Positions 12,414-21,878 of a stretch of DNA of 64,000 nucleotides are shown here, piece by piece. The notes beneath the pieces were generated by a model, which worked only from the letters and a program-made list of their open reading frames with translations, made no database searches and had not been told where the DNA came from. A program made the position numbers and the translations under genes. This stretch comes from Streptomyces thermolilacinus SPC6 (GTDB taxonomy: Bacteria > Actinomycetota > Actinomycetes > Streptomycetales > Streptomycetaceae), in assembly GCF_000478605.2 (NCBI RefSeq), contig NZ_ASHX02000001.1:1837895-1901894 (forward strand), read 5' to 3'. Each line of letters starts with the position of its first letter. Position 1 is the first letter of the stretch.

Positions 12414-13790
12414 TCAGACCTCGGCGGGCTCCCCCGCCCGCGCGGGCCGCTCCGGCGCACCGGAGCCGTCGGCGTCGCCGTCGTCCGGGGCGGCCGGGCC
12501 GTGCCCGTCGTCCAGCAGCGTCGTCTCGTCGAACGGCGCCCGCCCGGCGAGGACCTCCGCGACCCGCGCCTTGTCGATCTCCTTCGTCCAGGTGCCGATC
12601 AGCACGGTCGCGACCGCGTTCCCCGCGAAGTTGGTGAGGGCGCGCGCCTCGCTCATGAACCGGTCGATGCCGACGATCAGGCCCACGCCGTCCACCAGCG
12701 CCGGCTTGTGCGACTGGAGTCCGCCCGCGAGCGTCGCGAGTCCCGCGCCGGTGACCCCCGCCGCGCCCTTCGACGCGATGACCATGAAGACGAGGAGCGA
12801 GATCTGCTCGCCGACCGCCAGCGGCTGCCCCATGGCCTCGGCGACGAACAGCGAGGCCATCGTCAGGTAGATCGCCGTGCCGTCCAGGTTGAAGGAGTAG
12901 CCCGTCGGCACGGTGATGCCGACGACCGGCTTGCTGACGCCCAGGTGCTCCATCTTGGCGATCAGGCGCGGCAGCGCCGACTCGGACGACGAGGTGGACA
13001 GGATCAGCAGGAACTCCCGCGCCAGGTACTTGAACAGCGCGAACACGCTGACCCCCGCGACCAGCCGCAGCAGCGCGCCCAGCACGACGAAGACGAAGAC
13101 GACGCAGGTGGCGTAGAAGCCCAGCATGATGACGGCGAGCGACTTCAGCGCGTCCATTCCGGTCGAGCCGACCACCGCCGCGATGGCGCCGAACGCGCCG
13201 ACCGGCGCCACCCACATGATCATCGCCAGGATGCGGAAGACCAGCCGCTGGATGTGCCCGATGCCGCGCAGCACCGGCTCGCCCGCCTTGCCCATCGCCT
13301 GGAGCGCGAAGCCCGCGAGCAGCGCGACCAGCAGCGTCTGGAGGACCTCGCCCTCGGTGAACGCCGACACGAGCGTCTTGGGGATGACGCCCAGCAGGAA
13401 GTCGACGGTGCTCTCGCTGGCCCCCTCGGCCTGCTGCGAGCCCGCCGCGCGGGTCTCCTCGGTGATGTGCAGCCCCGAGCCGGGCTCCAGCAGGTTGCCG
13501 ACGACCAGGCCGATGGCGAGGGCGACGGTGGACATGGCCATGAAGTACCCGAGGGCCAGACCGCCGACGGCTCCCACCTTCGCGGCCTTGCGGACCGAGC
13601 CCACGCCCAGCACGATCGTGCAGAAGATCACCGGCGAGATCATCATCTTGATGAGATTGACGAAGCCGGTGCCGAGCGGCTTGAGCTCCTTCGCCACGTC
13701 CGGCGCGGCGAAGCCGACGGCGATGCCGAGCACGACCGCCGCGATGACGGCCAGATAGAGATAGTGGGTACGTTCCCGCCGTGCGGCCAC
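12414..13790 (-). CDS. dctA: Dicarboxylate/cation symporter (DAACS family, DctA-like)
   Basis: 458 residues from a GTG with GGGAGGA five nt upstream. The protein has the DAACS architecture of about eight membrane helices with two re-entrant hairpins. STSSSESALPRLI near residue 265 is the serine-rich hairpin 1 motif, VPTGYSFNLDGTAIYLTMAS near 300 carries the NLDGT sodium and substrate site, and FVGIDRFMSEARALTN-like sequence (IVGIDRFMSEARALTNFAGN) near 383 is the DctA-type substrate motif. The C terminus is acidic and Pro-rich. It is divergent from a CitA/DcuS-type sensor kinase operon, which supports C4-dicarboxylate uptake as the role. Glutamate is a less likely substrate. Confidence 0.88.
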   Translation of the reverse strand: MAARRERTHYLYLAVIAAVVLGIAVGFAAPDVAKELKPLGTGFVNLIKMMISPVIFCTIVLGVGSVRKAAKVGAVGGLALGYFMAMSTVALAIGLVVGNLLEPGSGLHITEETRAAGSQQAEGASESTVDFLLGVIPKTLVSAFTEGEVLQTLLVALLAGFALQAMGKAGEPVLRGIGHIQRLVFRILAMIMWVAPVGAFGAIAAVVGSTGMDALKSLAVIMLGFYATCVVFVFVVLGALLRLVAGVSVFALFKYLAREFLLILSTSSSESALPRLIAKMEHLGVSKPVVGITVPTGYSFNLDGTAIYLTMASLFVAEAMGQPLAVGEQISLLVFMVIASKGAAGVTGAGLATLAGGLQSHKPALVDGVGLIVGIDRFMSEARALTNFAGNAVATVLIGTWTKEIDKARVAEVLAGRAPFDETTLLDDGHGPAAPDDGDADGSGAPERPARAGEPAEV

Positions 13791-13876
13791 GGGGTCCTCC
13801 CTCGAAGTGTTCGCTCCACGTCCCGGTGGATCCCCGCGACTATCCACCACGGCTGTGAAGCAGGTCACCGTTGCGT

Positions 13877-13896
13877 GCGTTTCGTTCACGCGTTTC
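13877..13896. promoter_or_regulatory. Direct repeat in the dctA/kinase divergent promoter region
   Basis: GCGTTTC occurs at 13877-13883 and again at 13890-13896, a 13-bp period, in the 126-bp region between the divergent symporter and sensor-kinase genes. It is a candidate binding site for the adjacent CitB-type response regulator. This is inference from position and repetition only. Confidence 0.4.
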
Positions 13897-13916
13897 CGGC
13901 CGTGCAGACTTGCCGC

Positions 13917-15626
13917 ATGCGCCTCCCCCGCCCCCGCAGCCTGGCCGGCCAGCTCTTCGCGATGCAGGCCGTGCTCGTGGCGGTCATCGTGGCCGGGTGC
14001 GCGGTCTTCGCGTACGTGACCGACCTCGCCGAGGCGGAGGAGACCGCCCGCCGTCAGGCGACGGCCACCGCGACGGCCGTCGCCCGGTCCCCTTCGGTCG
14101 TCGCCGCCGTACGGTCGGAGAACCCGACGGCGGCCCTCCAGCCGTACGCCGACGCCCTGACCGGCGAGCACGGCGTGACGTTCGTGGTGGTGATGGCCCC
14201 GGACGGGACGCGCTGGACGCACCCGGAGCCGGACCGGATAGGCGGCACGTACCTCGGCCACATCGACGCGGCGCAGCGCGGCGGGACGCTGACGGAGACG
14301 TACGACGGGACACTCGGCCGGTCGGTGCGGACCGTCACGCCCGTGTGGGACCGGGACCGGATCGTCGCCCTGGTCAGCGCGGGCATCACCGTGGACCGGA
14401 TCAGCGAGCAGCTGCGGCACCAGGTCACCGCGCTGCTCGGCTTCGCGGGCGGGGCGCTGGCGCTGGGCGCGGTCGGCACGTATGTGATCAACGCCCGGCT
14501 GCGACGGCACACGCACGGCATGAACGCCACCGAGCTGAGCCGGATGCACGACTACCACCAGGCCGCCCTGCACGCGGTGCGCGAGGGGCTGCTGATGCTG
14601 GACGGGCAGCGGCGGATCGCGCTGGTCAACGACGGGGCGCGGGACCTGCTCGGCCTGCCCGGGGACGCCGTGGGCACCCCGGTCGCCGGGCTGGGGCTGC
14701 CGCCGTCGCTGACGGGCGCGCTGCTGGCGGCCGAGCCGCGCGAGGACGAGCTGCACCTGACGGACGACCGGGTGCTGGTCGTGTCCACCCGGCCGGTGGT
14801 CGGCGGGGAGCGGCGCGGCACGGTCGTGACGCTGCGGGACCACACCGAGCTCCAGGCACTGTCCGGGGAGCTGGACTCCGAGCGCGGCTTCACCCAGGCG
14901 CTGCGGGCGCAGGCGCACGAGGCGGCGAACCGGCTGCACACGGTCGTTTCGCTGATCGAGCTGGGCCGGGTGGACGAGGCGGTCGGCTTCGCCACGGCGG
15001 AGCTGGAACTGGCGCAGGCGCTGACGGACCAGGTGGTGGACGCGGTGGGCGAGCCGGTGCTGGCGGCGCTGCTGCTGGGCAAGTCGGCGCAGGCCAGCGA
15101 GCGGGGCGTCGAACTGGTCCTGACGGAGGACAGCCGCGTCGACGACCGGGTGCTGCCGCCGGGCCTCGCCGCGCGGGACCTGGTCACGATCCTGGGCAAC
15201 CTGATCGACAACGCCGTGGAGGCCGCGCAGGGCTCGGCGGGCTCCCGGGTGACGGTGACGCTCCGCACGACCGGCGGCGAACTGCTGCTGCGGGTCGCGG
15301 ACACGGGCCCCGGCGTGCCGCCCGCCGACGCGGAGGACGTGTTCACCCGTGGCTGGTCCACACGCGGTCCCGGGCGCGGCATCGGGCTTCCGCTGGTGCG
15401 CCAGGCGGCCCGGCGCGCGGGCGGCCGGGTGGAGCTGGGCACGGCCGGGGAGGGCGGCGCGGAGTTCACCGTACGGCTTCCGCTCGGGGGCGTACGGGCG
15501 CGGGCGGGGGCGCGTACGGAACGGGTACCGTCTCCCGCGCACCCGGCGCCCGTCGAGGGTGCCGGGTCTGCGGGGCGGGCTGTCGGGACTCCGGGCGAGG
15601 GTGCGGGCGCGGAGGTGCGGGGATGA
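13917..15626 (+). CDS. CitA/DcuS-type sensor histidine kinase
   Basis: 569 residues. Topology: one N-terminal helix (FAMQAVLVAVIVAGCAVFAYV), an extracellular PAS/Cache sensor domain (about residues 40-175, containing GVTFVVVMAPDGTRWTHP and GRSVRTVTPVWDRD), a second membrane helix, a cytoplasmic PAS domain (EGLLMLDGQRRIALVNDGAR) and the kinase core. The dimerisation motif RAQAHEAANRLHTVVSLIELG carries the phospho-acceptor His, ILGNLIDNAVEAA is the N box and VADTGPGVPP the G1 box. The stop overlaps the response-regulator ATG. A divergent DctA-like symporter makes dicarboxylate or citrate sensing the best guess. The extreme C terminus is a Gly/Ala-rich tail. Confidence 0.9.
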   Translation: MRLPRPRSLAGQLFAMQAVLVAVIVAGCAVFAYVTDLAEAEETARRQATATATAVARSPSVVAAVRSENPTAALQPYADALTGEHGVTFVVVMAPDGTRWTHPEPDRIGGTYLGHIDAAQRGGTLTETYDGTLGRSVRTVTPVWDRDRIVALVSAGITVDRISEQLRHQVTALLGFAGGALALGAVGTYVINARLRRHTHGMNATELSRMHDYHQAALHAVREGLLMLDGQRRIALVNDGARDLLGLPGDAVGTPVAGLGLPPSLTGALLAAEPREDELHLTDDRVLVVSTRPVVGGERRGTVVTLRDHTELQALSGELDSERGFTQALRAQAHEAANRLHTVVSLIELGRVDEAVGFATAELELAQALTDQVVDAVGEPVLAALLLGKSAQASERGVELVLTEDSRVDDRVLPPGLAARDLVTILGNLIDNAVEAAQGSAGSRVTVTLRTTGGELLLRVADTGPGVPPADAEDVFTRGWSTRGPGRGIGLPLVRQAARRAGGRVELGTAGEGGAEFTVRLPLGGVRARAGARTERVPSPAHPAPVEGAGSAGRAVGTPGEGAGAEVRG

Positions 15627-16369
15627 GCGTGGACAGGGACGCGGGCAGACACCCGGGCGCGGGCGCGGCGGGCGACGCTCCCCCGGGCGCGCCCGGCATC
15701 AGGGTGCTCGTCGTGGAGGACGACCCCGTGGCCGCCGACGCGCACGCCCTGTACGCCGGGCGCGTGCGGGGCTTCCAGGTCGTCGGCGTCGCCCACTCGC
15801 GGGCCGCCGCCGTACGGCTCCTCGAACGCACGCCCGTCGACCTGATCCTGCTCGACCTGTACCTCCCCGACGGCCACGGACTGCACCTGCTGCGCTCCCT
15901 GCGGGCCGCCGGGCACTCCGCCGACGTGATCGCCGTGACGTCCGCGCGGGATCTGGCGGTCGTACGGGAGGGCGTGTCCCTGGGGGTCGTGCAGTACGTG
16001 CTGAAGCCGTTCACGTTCGCCACGCTGCGGGACCGGCTCGTCCGGTACGCCGAGTTCCGCGCCGCCGTCGGCGAGGCGTCCGGGCAGGACGAGGTGGACC
16101 GGGCGCTCGCCGCGCTGCGAGCCCCGCAGCCCGCCGCGCTGCCCAAGGGCCTGAGCGGGCCGACCCTCGCGGCCGTGACCCGCACCCTGCGCGAGGCGCC
16201 CGAGGGGCTGACCGCCGCCGAGGCGGGCGCCGCCGTGGGCATCTCCCGGATCACCGCGCGCCGCTACCTGGAGCACCTGGTGACCGCGGGCCGTGCGGAG
16301 CGCAGCCCGCAGTACGGGCAGGTCGGACGCCCGGAACTCCAGTACCGCTGGCTCCCGGGGACCCGCTGA
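15623..16369 (+). CDS. CitB/DcuR-type response regulator
   Basis: 248 residues. A 25-residue disordered lead precedes the receiver domain: IRVLVVEDDPVAAD gives the acidic pocket, LILLDLYLPDGHG the phospho-acceptor Asp, VIAVTSARD the conserved Thr/Ser and YVLKPFTF the Lys. The C-terminal region (LPKGLSGPTLAAVTRTLREA, then GISRITARRYLEHLVTAGRA) is the CitB-family HTH. The start overlaps the kinase stop (ATGA). It is the cognate partner of the kinase and probably controls the divergent symporter. Confidence 0.92.
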   Translation: MSVDRDAGRHPGAGAAGDAPPGAPGIRVLVVEDDPVAADAHALYAGRVRGFQVVGVAHSRAAAVRLLERTPVDLILLDLYLPDGHGLHLLRSLRAAGHSADVIAVTSARDLAVVREGVSLGVVQYVLKPFTFATLRDRLVRYAEFRAAVGEASGQDEVDRALAALRAPQPAALPKGLSGPTLAAVTRTLREAPEGLTAAEAGAAVGISRITARRYLEHLVTAGRAERSPQYGQVGRPELQYRWLPGTR

Positions 16370-16446
16370 CGCCCCCTGGACATTCCTCCAACATTCCCCG
16401 TTGTTCGAACGGACCGTAGCCAGAAGTGACGATCCGCACCTAGCTT

Positions 16447-17139
16447 GTGCGCGTGCACCCCCGATCCGCCGCTCCGACGCCCCCGTTCAACGCCCTCGCC
16501 GCGCGCCGCCTCCGCGAGGGCCTGGGCATGGCGCCCGGCCACGTCGCGTACGGGCTCCGCGCGCAGTACGGGCTGAACGTCCCGCCCGAGACCGTCATCG
16601 CCTGGGAACGCGGCGCCGCCCACCCCGACGCCCGTGAGCTGACCGCGCTCGCGGGCGTGCTGTGGTGCGCGCCCGGCGACCTGCTGGCCGCCGCGACGAC
16701 CCTGCGGGAGCACCGCCTGGCGCGCGGCCTGGCCCCCGAGGACCTGGCCCACCGGATCGGGCTCGACGCCAAGGCGTACCTGAAGATGGAGGAGTCCGGC
16801 CGCTGGCGCGGCAACGAACGGCAGACCACCGCGCTCGCGCAGGCCCTCGGCCTGGGCCCGCGCGAACTCGTGAACGCCACCGGACGCGACGCCGAGCTGG
16901 CGGAACTGCTGCGGGACGCGGTCACCACGCGCTGGCAGGCGTACGTCCGCCCGGCCGCGAAGCTGCTGCCGATGCGCCGCGAGCAGCTGGAGGACGTGCT
17001 CCAGCGGCTGCACGCCGACTACCAGGCGCGGATGGTCGCCACGTACAGCTGGGGCGACTCGGGCGGCAGCGGCGGCCAGGCGGGACGCGAGTACCTGGAC
17101 CGCATCGTCGACCACTTCTGGTCCCTGGCCCGGCCGTAG
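16447..17139 (+). CDS. XRE-family helix-turn-helix protein
   Basis: About 230 residues with two HTH-like modules: RLREGLGMAPGHVAYGLRAQYG with VIAWERGAAHP, and EHRLARGLAPEDLAHRIGLDAKAYLKMEESGRW. The remainder is helical with no enzyme motif. Two GTG codons are possible starts. The second, at 16453, lies exactly 6 nt after TAGCTT (16441-16446), which would make a leaderless transcript and a protein two residues shorter. It resembles conserved streptomycete DNA-binding proteins of unknown target. No operon partner is evident on the same strand. Confidence 0.75.
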   Translation: MRVHPRSAAPTPPFNALAARRLREGLGMAPGHVAYGLRAQYGLNVPPETVIAWERGAAHPDARELTALAGVLWCAPGDLLAAATTLREHRLARGLAPEDLAHRIGLDAKAYLKMEESGRWRGNERQTTALAQALGLGPRELVNATGRDAELAELLRDAVTTRWQAYVRPAAKLLPMRREQLEDVLQRLHADYQARMVATYSWGDSGGSGGQAGREYLDRIVDHFWSLARP

Positions 17140-17171
17140 GGCCCGCCCGCCCCGCGCCGTGCCCCGGGCTC

Positions 17172-18332
17172 TCAGCGGTCGGCCGGGCGGTGGGGGAAGG
17201 CGAAGAGCTGACCGGTGCCGTCCGGGGCGCAGGGCTTGTGGACGACGGGCGTCCACTGCGCGCGGGACGCGCCGGGCACGGTGAGGCACAGGCCGGTGGC
17301 GGCGTTGCGGAGGCGGTGGCCGCGCGCCGGGTCGCCGTTCAGGGGCTCGATCAGGAACGCCTCGCGGGCACCGCGCTTGCCGCACTCCTGGTCCACGAGC
17401 GGCGCGCCGTCCTCGCGGGCGGTCTCGGCGGGTATGCCGGAGCAGCCGGGGCCGTAGTCGGGGTGGTCCGACGCGATCCGCCACAGGCCGCCGTCGAGGC
17501 GGGCGAGGGAGTAGCGGGGCACGACGGCCCCGGCGCAGTCCACCTGGTACACCTGCCCGCTCCGCTGCCCGCGCCGCTCGTTGAGGCACAGCCCGGAGTG
17601 CACGGCGCGGATGTCCACGCTCCCGGCGGCGGGCGGGGCGGCGGCGGACGGGTGGCGGTCCTCGTCGTCACCGACGTACGAGGCGACCGTCGTGACCGCC
17701 ACGACGAGCGCGACCCCGCCCACGACCGGCACGAGAGCCCGCCCGGCCCACTCCCGCACATCCCGCACCCGCCGCTCCCGGGTCAGGCGGTCCGCTGGGG
17801 TGGGGTCGGCCGGTGTGGGGTCTACGGGGCGGGGGTCCCCGGCTTGGTGGCCCGCGCGCTGGTAATCCGCGGCTTCCTGGTCCTCGGCTTCCTGGTCCTC
17901 GGCCCGGTCGTCCCGCGCGGGGCCGTCCGGGGCCGCGGTGTGCGGCGGCGCGGCGCGCCCGTCCGGCCCGGGGCGCGCGTCCCGGTCCGCCCACGCGTCC
18001 GGCTCCGCCGGGGCGCCGTCACCGGGGGCGCCGTCGTGGGTGCCCCGGCGGGCGGCCAGGTGCTTGCGGGCGGCCAGCCAGCGCTCCGCCTCGTCGGGGC
18101 CCGCCCCGCACGCCCGGACGAACGCGACGAGCAGTTCCTCGCGCGGCAGGGTCGTACGCGACAGCATGTTGGCGACCGTCGAGCGCGGCAGGCTCTCGCC
18201 GACGGCCTCGGCGCGGGCGGACAGCTCCCGGTAGGTCAGCCCGGACCAGTCCTTGAGCGCCTGCAACCGGGCGATGAACCCGGCGGGGTCATGGACGTCC
18301 CGTGGTCCGGGGGCTCGCTCCCCGTCGGCCAT
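17172..18332 (-). CDS. Membrane-anchored HTH protein with extracytoplasmic Cys-rich domain
   Basis: 386 residues from an ATG with AAGGGA upstream. The N terminus is an XRE-type HTH (GFIARLQALKDWSGLTYREL, SLPRSTVANMLSR). An Ala/Asp/Pro linker with duplicated EDQEA and PTPAD units leads to a single membrane helix (LVPVVGGVALVVAVTTVASYV, near residues 230-250). The C-terminal 140 residues hold six cysteines and motifs such as SGLCLNERRGQ and ATGLCLTVPGAS, which look like a ricin-type beta-trefoil. The layout puts DNA binding inside and possible carbohydrate binding outside, so it could act as a one-component transmembrane regulator. The function is not known. Confidence 0.72.
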   Translation of the reverse strand: MADGERAPGPRDVHDPAGFIARLQALKDWSGLTYRELSARAEAVGESLPRSTVANMLSRTTLPREELLVAFVRACGAGPDEAERWLAARKHLAARRGTHDGAPGDGAPAEPDAWADRDARPGPDGRAAPPHTAAPDGPARDDRAEDQEAEDQEAADYQRAGHQAGDPRPVDPTPADPTPADRLTRERRVRDVREWAGRALVPVVGGVALVVAVTTVASYVGDDEDRHPSAAAPPAAGSVDIRAVHSGLCLNERRGQRSGQVYQVDCAGAVVPRYSLARLDGGLWRIASDHPDYGPGCSGIPAETAREDGAPLVDQECGKRGAREAFLIEPLNGDPARGHRLRNAATGLCLTVPGASRAQWTPVVHKPCAPDGTGQLFAFPHRPADR

Positions 18333-18452
18333 CAGCGATCCCTTCCCTCGCCGTCCCGGACAGGGTCGGGACGTGTCCGGGACAAGCCCCAAGCCTTGTT
18401 GAAACGGCGGAGGGGCTCAAGAGTGGATTTCGGCCGCGAGGCCCGACGACAA

Positions 18453-18489
18453 GCGGCCTTGATCGTCACGGGGGTACGGTCAAGGCCGC
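18453..18489 (-). terminator. Terminator of pfkA
   Basis: A 14-bp stem (GCGGCCTTGATCGT paired with ACGGTCAAGGCCGC, one G-T wobble) with a 9-nt loop lies 41 nt downstream of the pfkA stop on the minus strand. Confidence 0.78.
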
Positions 18490-18529
18490 CCGCACAGCCA
18501 CGCCGACGGGCGCCGGTCGGAGACCGGCA

Positions 18530-19555
18530 TCAGAAGACGGACTCCGCCTCCAGCATCCGGTCCGACGGCACCGTCTTCAGGCGCGTCGTCGCGTCCGCGA
18601 GCGGGGCCATCGTGATGGACGTGCCGCGCAGCGCGGTCATCATGCCGAAGTCGCCCCGGTGCGCGGCCTCCACCGCGTGCCAGCCGAACCGGGTCGCGAG
18701 CACCCGGTCGTACGCGGTCGGGGTGCCGCCCCGCTGGACGTGGCCGAGGATCACGGGCCTGGCCTCCTTGCCGAGGCGCTTCTCCAGCTCCTTGGCGAGC
18801 CGGGTGCCGATGCCCTGGAAGCGCTCGTGCCCGTACTGGTCGATCTCGCCCTTGCGGTACTCCATGGAGCCCTCCGCCGGGTGCGCGCCCTCCGCGACGC
18901 AGATCACCGCGAACTTCTTGCCGCGCGCGAACCGCTCCTCGACCATCTTGACCAGGTCGTCCACCTGGAAGGGCCGCTCGGGCAGGCAGATGCCGTGCGC
19001 GCCGCCCGCCATGCCGGACTCCAGCGCGATCCATCCAGCATGACGCCCCATCACCTCCACGACCATCACCCGCTGGTGGGACTCGGCGGTGGTCTTCAGA
19101 CGGTCTATGGCCTCGGTGGCGACCATCACGGCCGTGTCGAAGCCGAAGGTGCGGTCCGTGGACGAGATGTCGTTGTCGATGGTCTTCGGGACGCCGACCA
19201 CGGGCATGCCCGCGTCGGACAGCATGCGGGCCGCCGTCAGCGTGCCCTCGCCGCCGATCGGGATGAGGACGTCGATGCCGTACCGGCGCTGGAGGTCCTC
19301 GCAGTTCTCGGCGGCCTCCTGGAGCCGGGCGCGCTCCAGCCGGGCCGAGCCGAGGATGGTGCCGCCACGGGCGAGGATGCCGCTGACGGCGTTCAGGTCG
19401 AGAGGGCGGAAGTGGCCGTCGAGGAGGCCCTTGAACCCGTCCTCGAAGCCGATGACCTCGTCCCCGTACCCGGTGAGCGCGCGGTGCACGACCGAGCGGA
19501 TCACGGCGTTCAGGCCGGGGCAGTCGCCGCCTGCGGTGAGAACTCCGATGCGCAT
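18530..19555 (-). CDS. pfkA: 6-phosphofructokinase (PfkA)
   Basis: 341 residues starting at MRIGVLTAGGDCPGLNAVIR. It phosphorylates fructose 6-phosphate. GGEGTLTAARML near residue 103 is the nucleotide-binding loop; Gly-Thr there rather than Asp-Asp favours ATP over pyrophosphate. PKTIDNDI near 125 has the Lys seen in actinobacterial group III enzymes, and VMVVEVMGRHAGWIAL is the substrate-binding motif. Further support is GHVQRGGTPTAYDRVLATRFG. The start is the ATG at 19555. Streptomyces usually have three pfkA paralogues; this copy lies divergent to the pta-ackA genes, as for S. coelicolor SCO5426 as I recall. The 238-bp gap to pta presumably holds both promoters. Confidence 0.94.
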   Translation of the reverse strand: MRIGVLTAGGDCPGLNAVIRSVVHRALTGYGDEVIGFEDGFKGLLDGHFRPLDLNAVSGILARGGTILGSARLERARLQEAAENCEDLQRRYGIDVLIPIGGEGTLTAARMLSDAGMPVVGVPKTIDNDISSTDRTFGFDTAVMVATEAIDRLKTTAESHQRVMVVEVMGRHAGWIALESGMAGGAHGICLPERPFQVDDLVKMVEERFARGKKFAVICVAEGAHPAEGSMEYRKGEIDQYGHERFQGIGTRLAKELEKRLGKEARPVILGHVQRGGTPTAYDRVLATRFGWHAVEAAHRGDFGMMTALRGTSITMAPLADATTRLKTVPSDRMLEAESVF

Positions 19556-19793
19556 CGTGCTGTGTCTCCTGCTCGGTAGGGGTTCGTCGTGCCGTACGGG
19601 GCGCCACCCGAATTGTCCCACGGGCCATGTTCCTCCCGCCCGGCCGGCCATGCCGGGACCGTCCCGTACCCGGCAAGCGCTCTACCCACTGGCGGAGGTA
19701 CTGTCAAGAGGGTATGGCCGCCTCTCGCGAGGTGTTTTTTCGCCAATACGGAGCACAAGTCGCACACTCGCTTGACGGACAGGAGACCACGGC

Positions 19794-21878
19794 GTGGCGC
19801 GCAGCGTGTACGTGACCGGGATCGAGCGCGGGGACGGCCGTCAGGTCGTGGAGCTGGGAGTGATGGAGCTCCTCACCCGCCAGGTGGACCGGGTGGGGGT
19901 GTTCCGGCCTCTGGTGCACGACGGGCCCGACCGCCTCTTCGAGCTGCTGCGGGCGCGCTACCGGCTCTCGCAGGACCCGGCGTCGGTGTACGGCATGGAC
20001 TACGCGGACGCGGCGGCGCTCCAGGCCGAGCAGGGCACCGACGCGCTCGTCGCGCACCTGGTGGACCGGTTCCACGCGGTGGCGCGGGAGTACGAGGTGG
20101 TCCTCGTGCTCGGTACCGACTTCGCGGCGACGCAGCTGCCCGACGAGCTGGCGGTCAACGCGCGCCTGGCCAACGAGTTCGGCGCGTCCGTCATCCCCGT
20201 CGTCGGCGGCAAGGGCAGGCCCGCCGACGCGGTGCGGGCCGAGGCGCGCAACGCCTTCCGCGCGTACGACGGGCTCGGCTGCGACGTGCTGGCGATGGTG
20301 GTGAACCGGGTCGCCGCGGAGGACCGCGAGACGATAGCCGAGCGGCTCACGGCACGTCTGCCCGTCCCCTGCTACGTCCTGCCGGACCAGCCCTCGCTGT
20401 CCGCCCCGACGGTCGCGCAGATCACCCACGCGCTCGGCGCCCGGGTGGTGCTCGGCGACGACTCGGGGCTGGCGCGCGACGCGCTGGACTTCGTGTTCGG
20501 CGGGGCGACGCTGCCGAACTTCCTGGCCGCGCTGACCCCCGGCTGCCTGGTCGTCACCCCCGGTGACCGCGCCGACCTGGTGGTGGGCGCGCTGGCCGCG
20601 CACTCGGCCGGTACGCCGCCGATCGCGGGCGTCCTGCTCACGCTGAACGAGCAGCCCGGCGCGGAGATCCTCACCCTGGCGTCCCGTCTCGCGCCCGGCA
20701 CGCCGGTGGTCGCCGTGAGCGGCAACAGCTTCCCGACGGCGCAGGAGCTGTTCGCCCTGGAGGGCAAGATGACCGCCGCGACCCCCCGCAAGGCGGAGAC
20801 GGCGCTCGGCCTGTTCGAGCGGCACGTGGACACGGCGGACCTGCTGAAGCGGCTGTCCGTGGCACGCAGCGGCCGGGTCACGCCGATGATGTTCGAGCAC
20901 GAGCTGCTGGAGCAGGCGCGCGCCGACCGCCGCCGGGTCGTCCTGCCGGAGGGCGTCGAGGAGCGGGTGCTGCGCGCCGCCGACGTGCTGATCCGCCGGG
21001 ACGTGTGCGATCTGACGCTGCTGGGCGACCCCGAGACGATCCGCAAGAAGGCCGCCGACCTGAGCATCGACCTGTCGGGCGCGCAGCTGATCGACCCGGC
21101 CGCCTCCGAGCTGCGGCAGCGGTTCGCGGAGCGGTACGCGCGGATGCGGGCCCACAAGGGCGTGTCGGTGGAGCTGGCGTACGACGTCGTCTCGGACGTC
21201 AACTACTTCGGGACGCTGATGGTGCAGGAGGGCCTCGCGGACGGCATGGTGTCGGGTTCCGTGCACTCGACGGCGGCGACGATCCGGCCCGCGTTCGAGA
21301 TCATCAAGACGAAGCCGGACGCGTCGATCGTGTCGTCGGTGTTCTTCATGTGCCTGGCCGACGAGGTGCTCGTGTACGGCGACTGCGCGGTGAACCCGGA
21401 CCCGGACGCCGAGCAGCTCGCGGACATCGCGGTCCAGTCGGCGGCGACGGCCGCGCGGTTCGGTGTCGAGCCGCGCATCGCGATGCTGTCGTACTCGACG
21501 GGCACGTCGGGCTCGGGCGCGGACGTCGACAAGGTGCGCGAGGCGACGAAGCTGGTCCGCGCGACGCACCCGGAGCTGAAGATCGAGGGCCCGATCCAGT
21601 ACGACGCGGCCGTGGAGCCGTCCGTCGCGGCGACGAAGCTGCCGGGCTCGGAGGTCGCGGGCCGGGCGACGGTGCTGATCTTCCCGGACCTGAACACGGG
21701 CAACAACACCTACAAGGCCGTGCAGCGCTCGGCGGGCGCCGTGGCGGTGGGCCCGGTGCTCCAGGGCCTGCGCAAGCCGGTGAACGACCTGTCGCGCGGC
21801 GCGCTCGTCAGCGACATCGTGAACACGGTGGCCATCACCGCCATCCAGGCGCAGGCCGCCCCGCACACCCCCGCCTGA
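19794..21878 (+). CDS. pta: Phosphate acetyltransferase, long form
   Basis: Pta interconverts acetyl-CoA and acetyl phosphate. At 694 residues it is the long form: an N-terminal P-loop-like/CobQ-related region (about 1-220), a central DRTGG domain (LPNFLAALTPGCLVVTPGDRADL), and the C-terminal catalytic PTA_PTB domain from RRVVLPEGVEERVLRAADV on. Catalytic-domain motifs include LADGMVSGSVHSTAATIRPA, MLSYSTGTSGSG and FPDLNTGNNTYKAVQR. The GTG start has AGGAG about 10 nt upstream. ackA follows after 98 bp on the same strand. Together they run acetate overflow and supply acetyl phosphate. The long N terminus in other bacteria is regulatory. Confidence 0.95.
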   Translation: MARSVYVTGIERGDGRQVVELGVMELLTRQVDRVGVFRPLVHDGPDRLFELLRARYRLSQDPASVYGMDYADAAALQAEQGTDALVAHLVDRFHAVAREYEVVLVLGTDFAATQLPDELAVNARLANEFGASVIPVVGGKGRPADAVRAEARNAFRAYDGLGCDVLAMVVNRVAAEDRETIAERLTARLPVPCYVLPDQPSLSAPTVAQITHALGARVVLGDDSGLARDALDFVFGGATLPNFLAALTPGCLVVTPGDRADLVVGALAAHSAGTPPIAGVLLTLNEQPGAEILTLASRLAPGTPVVAVSGNSFPTAQELFALEGKMTAATPRKAETALGLFERHVDTADLLKRLSVARSGRVTPMMFEHELLEQARADRRRVVLPEGVEERVLRAADVLIRRDVCDLTLLGDPETIRKKAADLSIDLSGAQLIDPAASELRQRFAERYARMRAHKGVSVELAYDVVSDVNYFGTLMVQEGLADGMVSGSVHSTAATIRPAFEIIKTKPDASIVSSVFFMCLADEVLVYGDCAVNPDPDAEQLADIAVQSAATAARFGVEPRIAMLSYSTGTSGSGADVDKVREATKLVRATHPELKIEGPIQYDAAVEPSVAATKLPGSEVAGRATVLIFPDLNTGNNTYKAVQRSAGAVAVGPVLQGLRKPVNDLSRGALVSDIVNTVAITAIQAQAAPHTPA

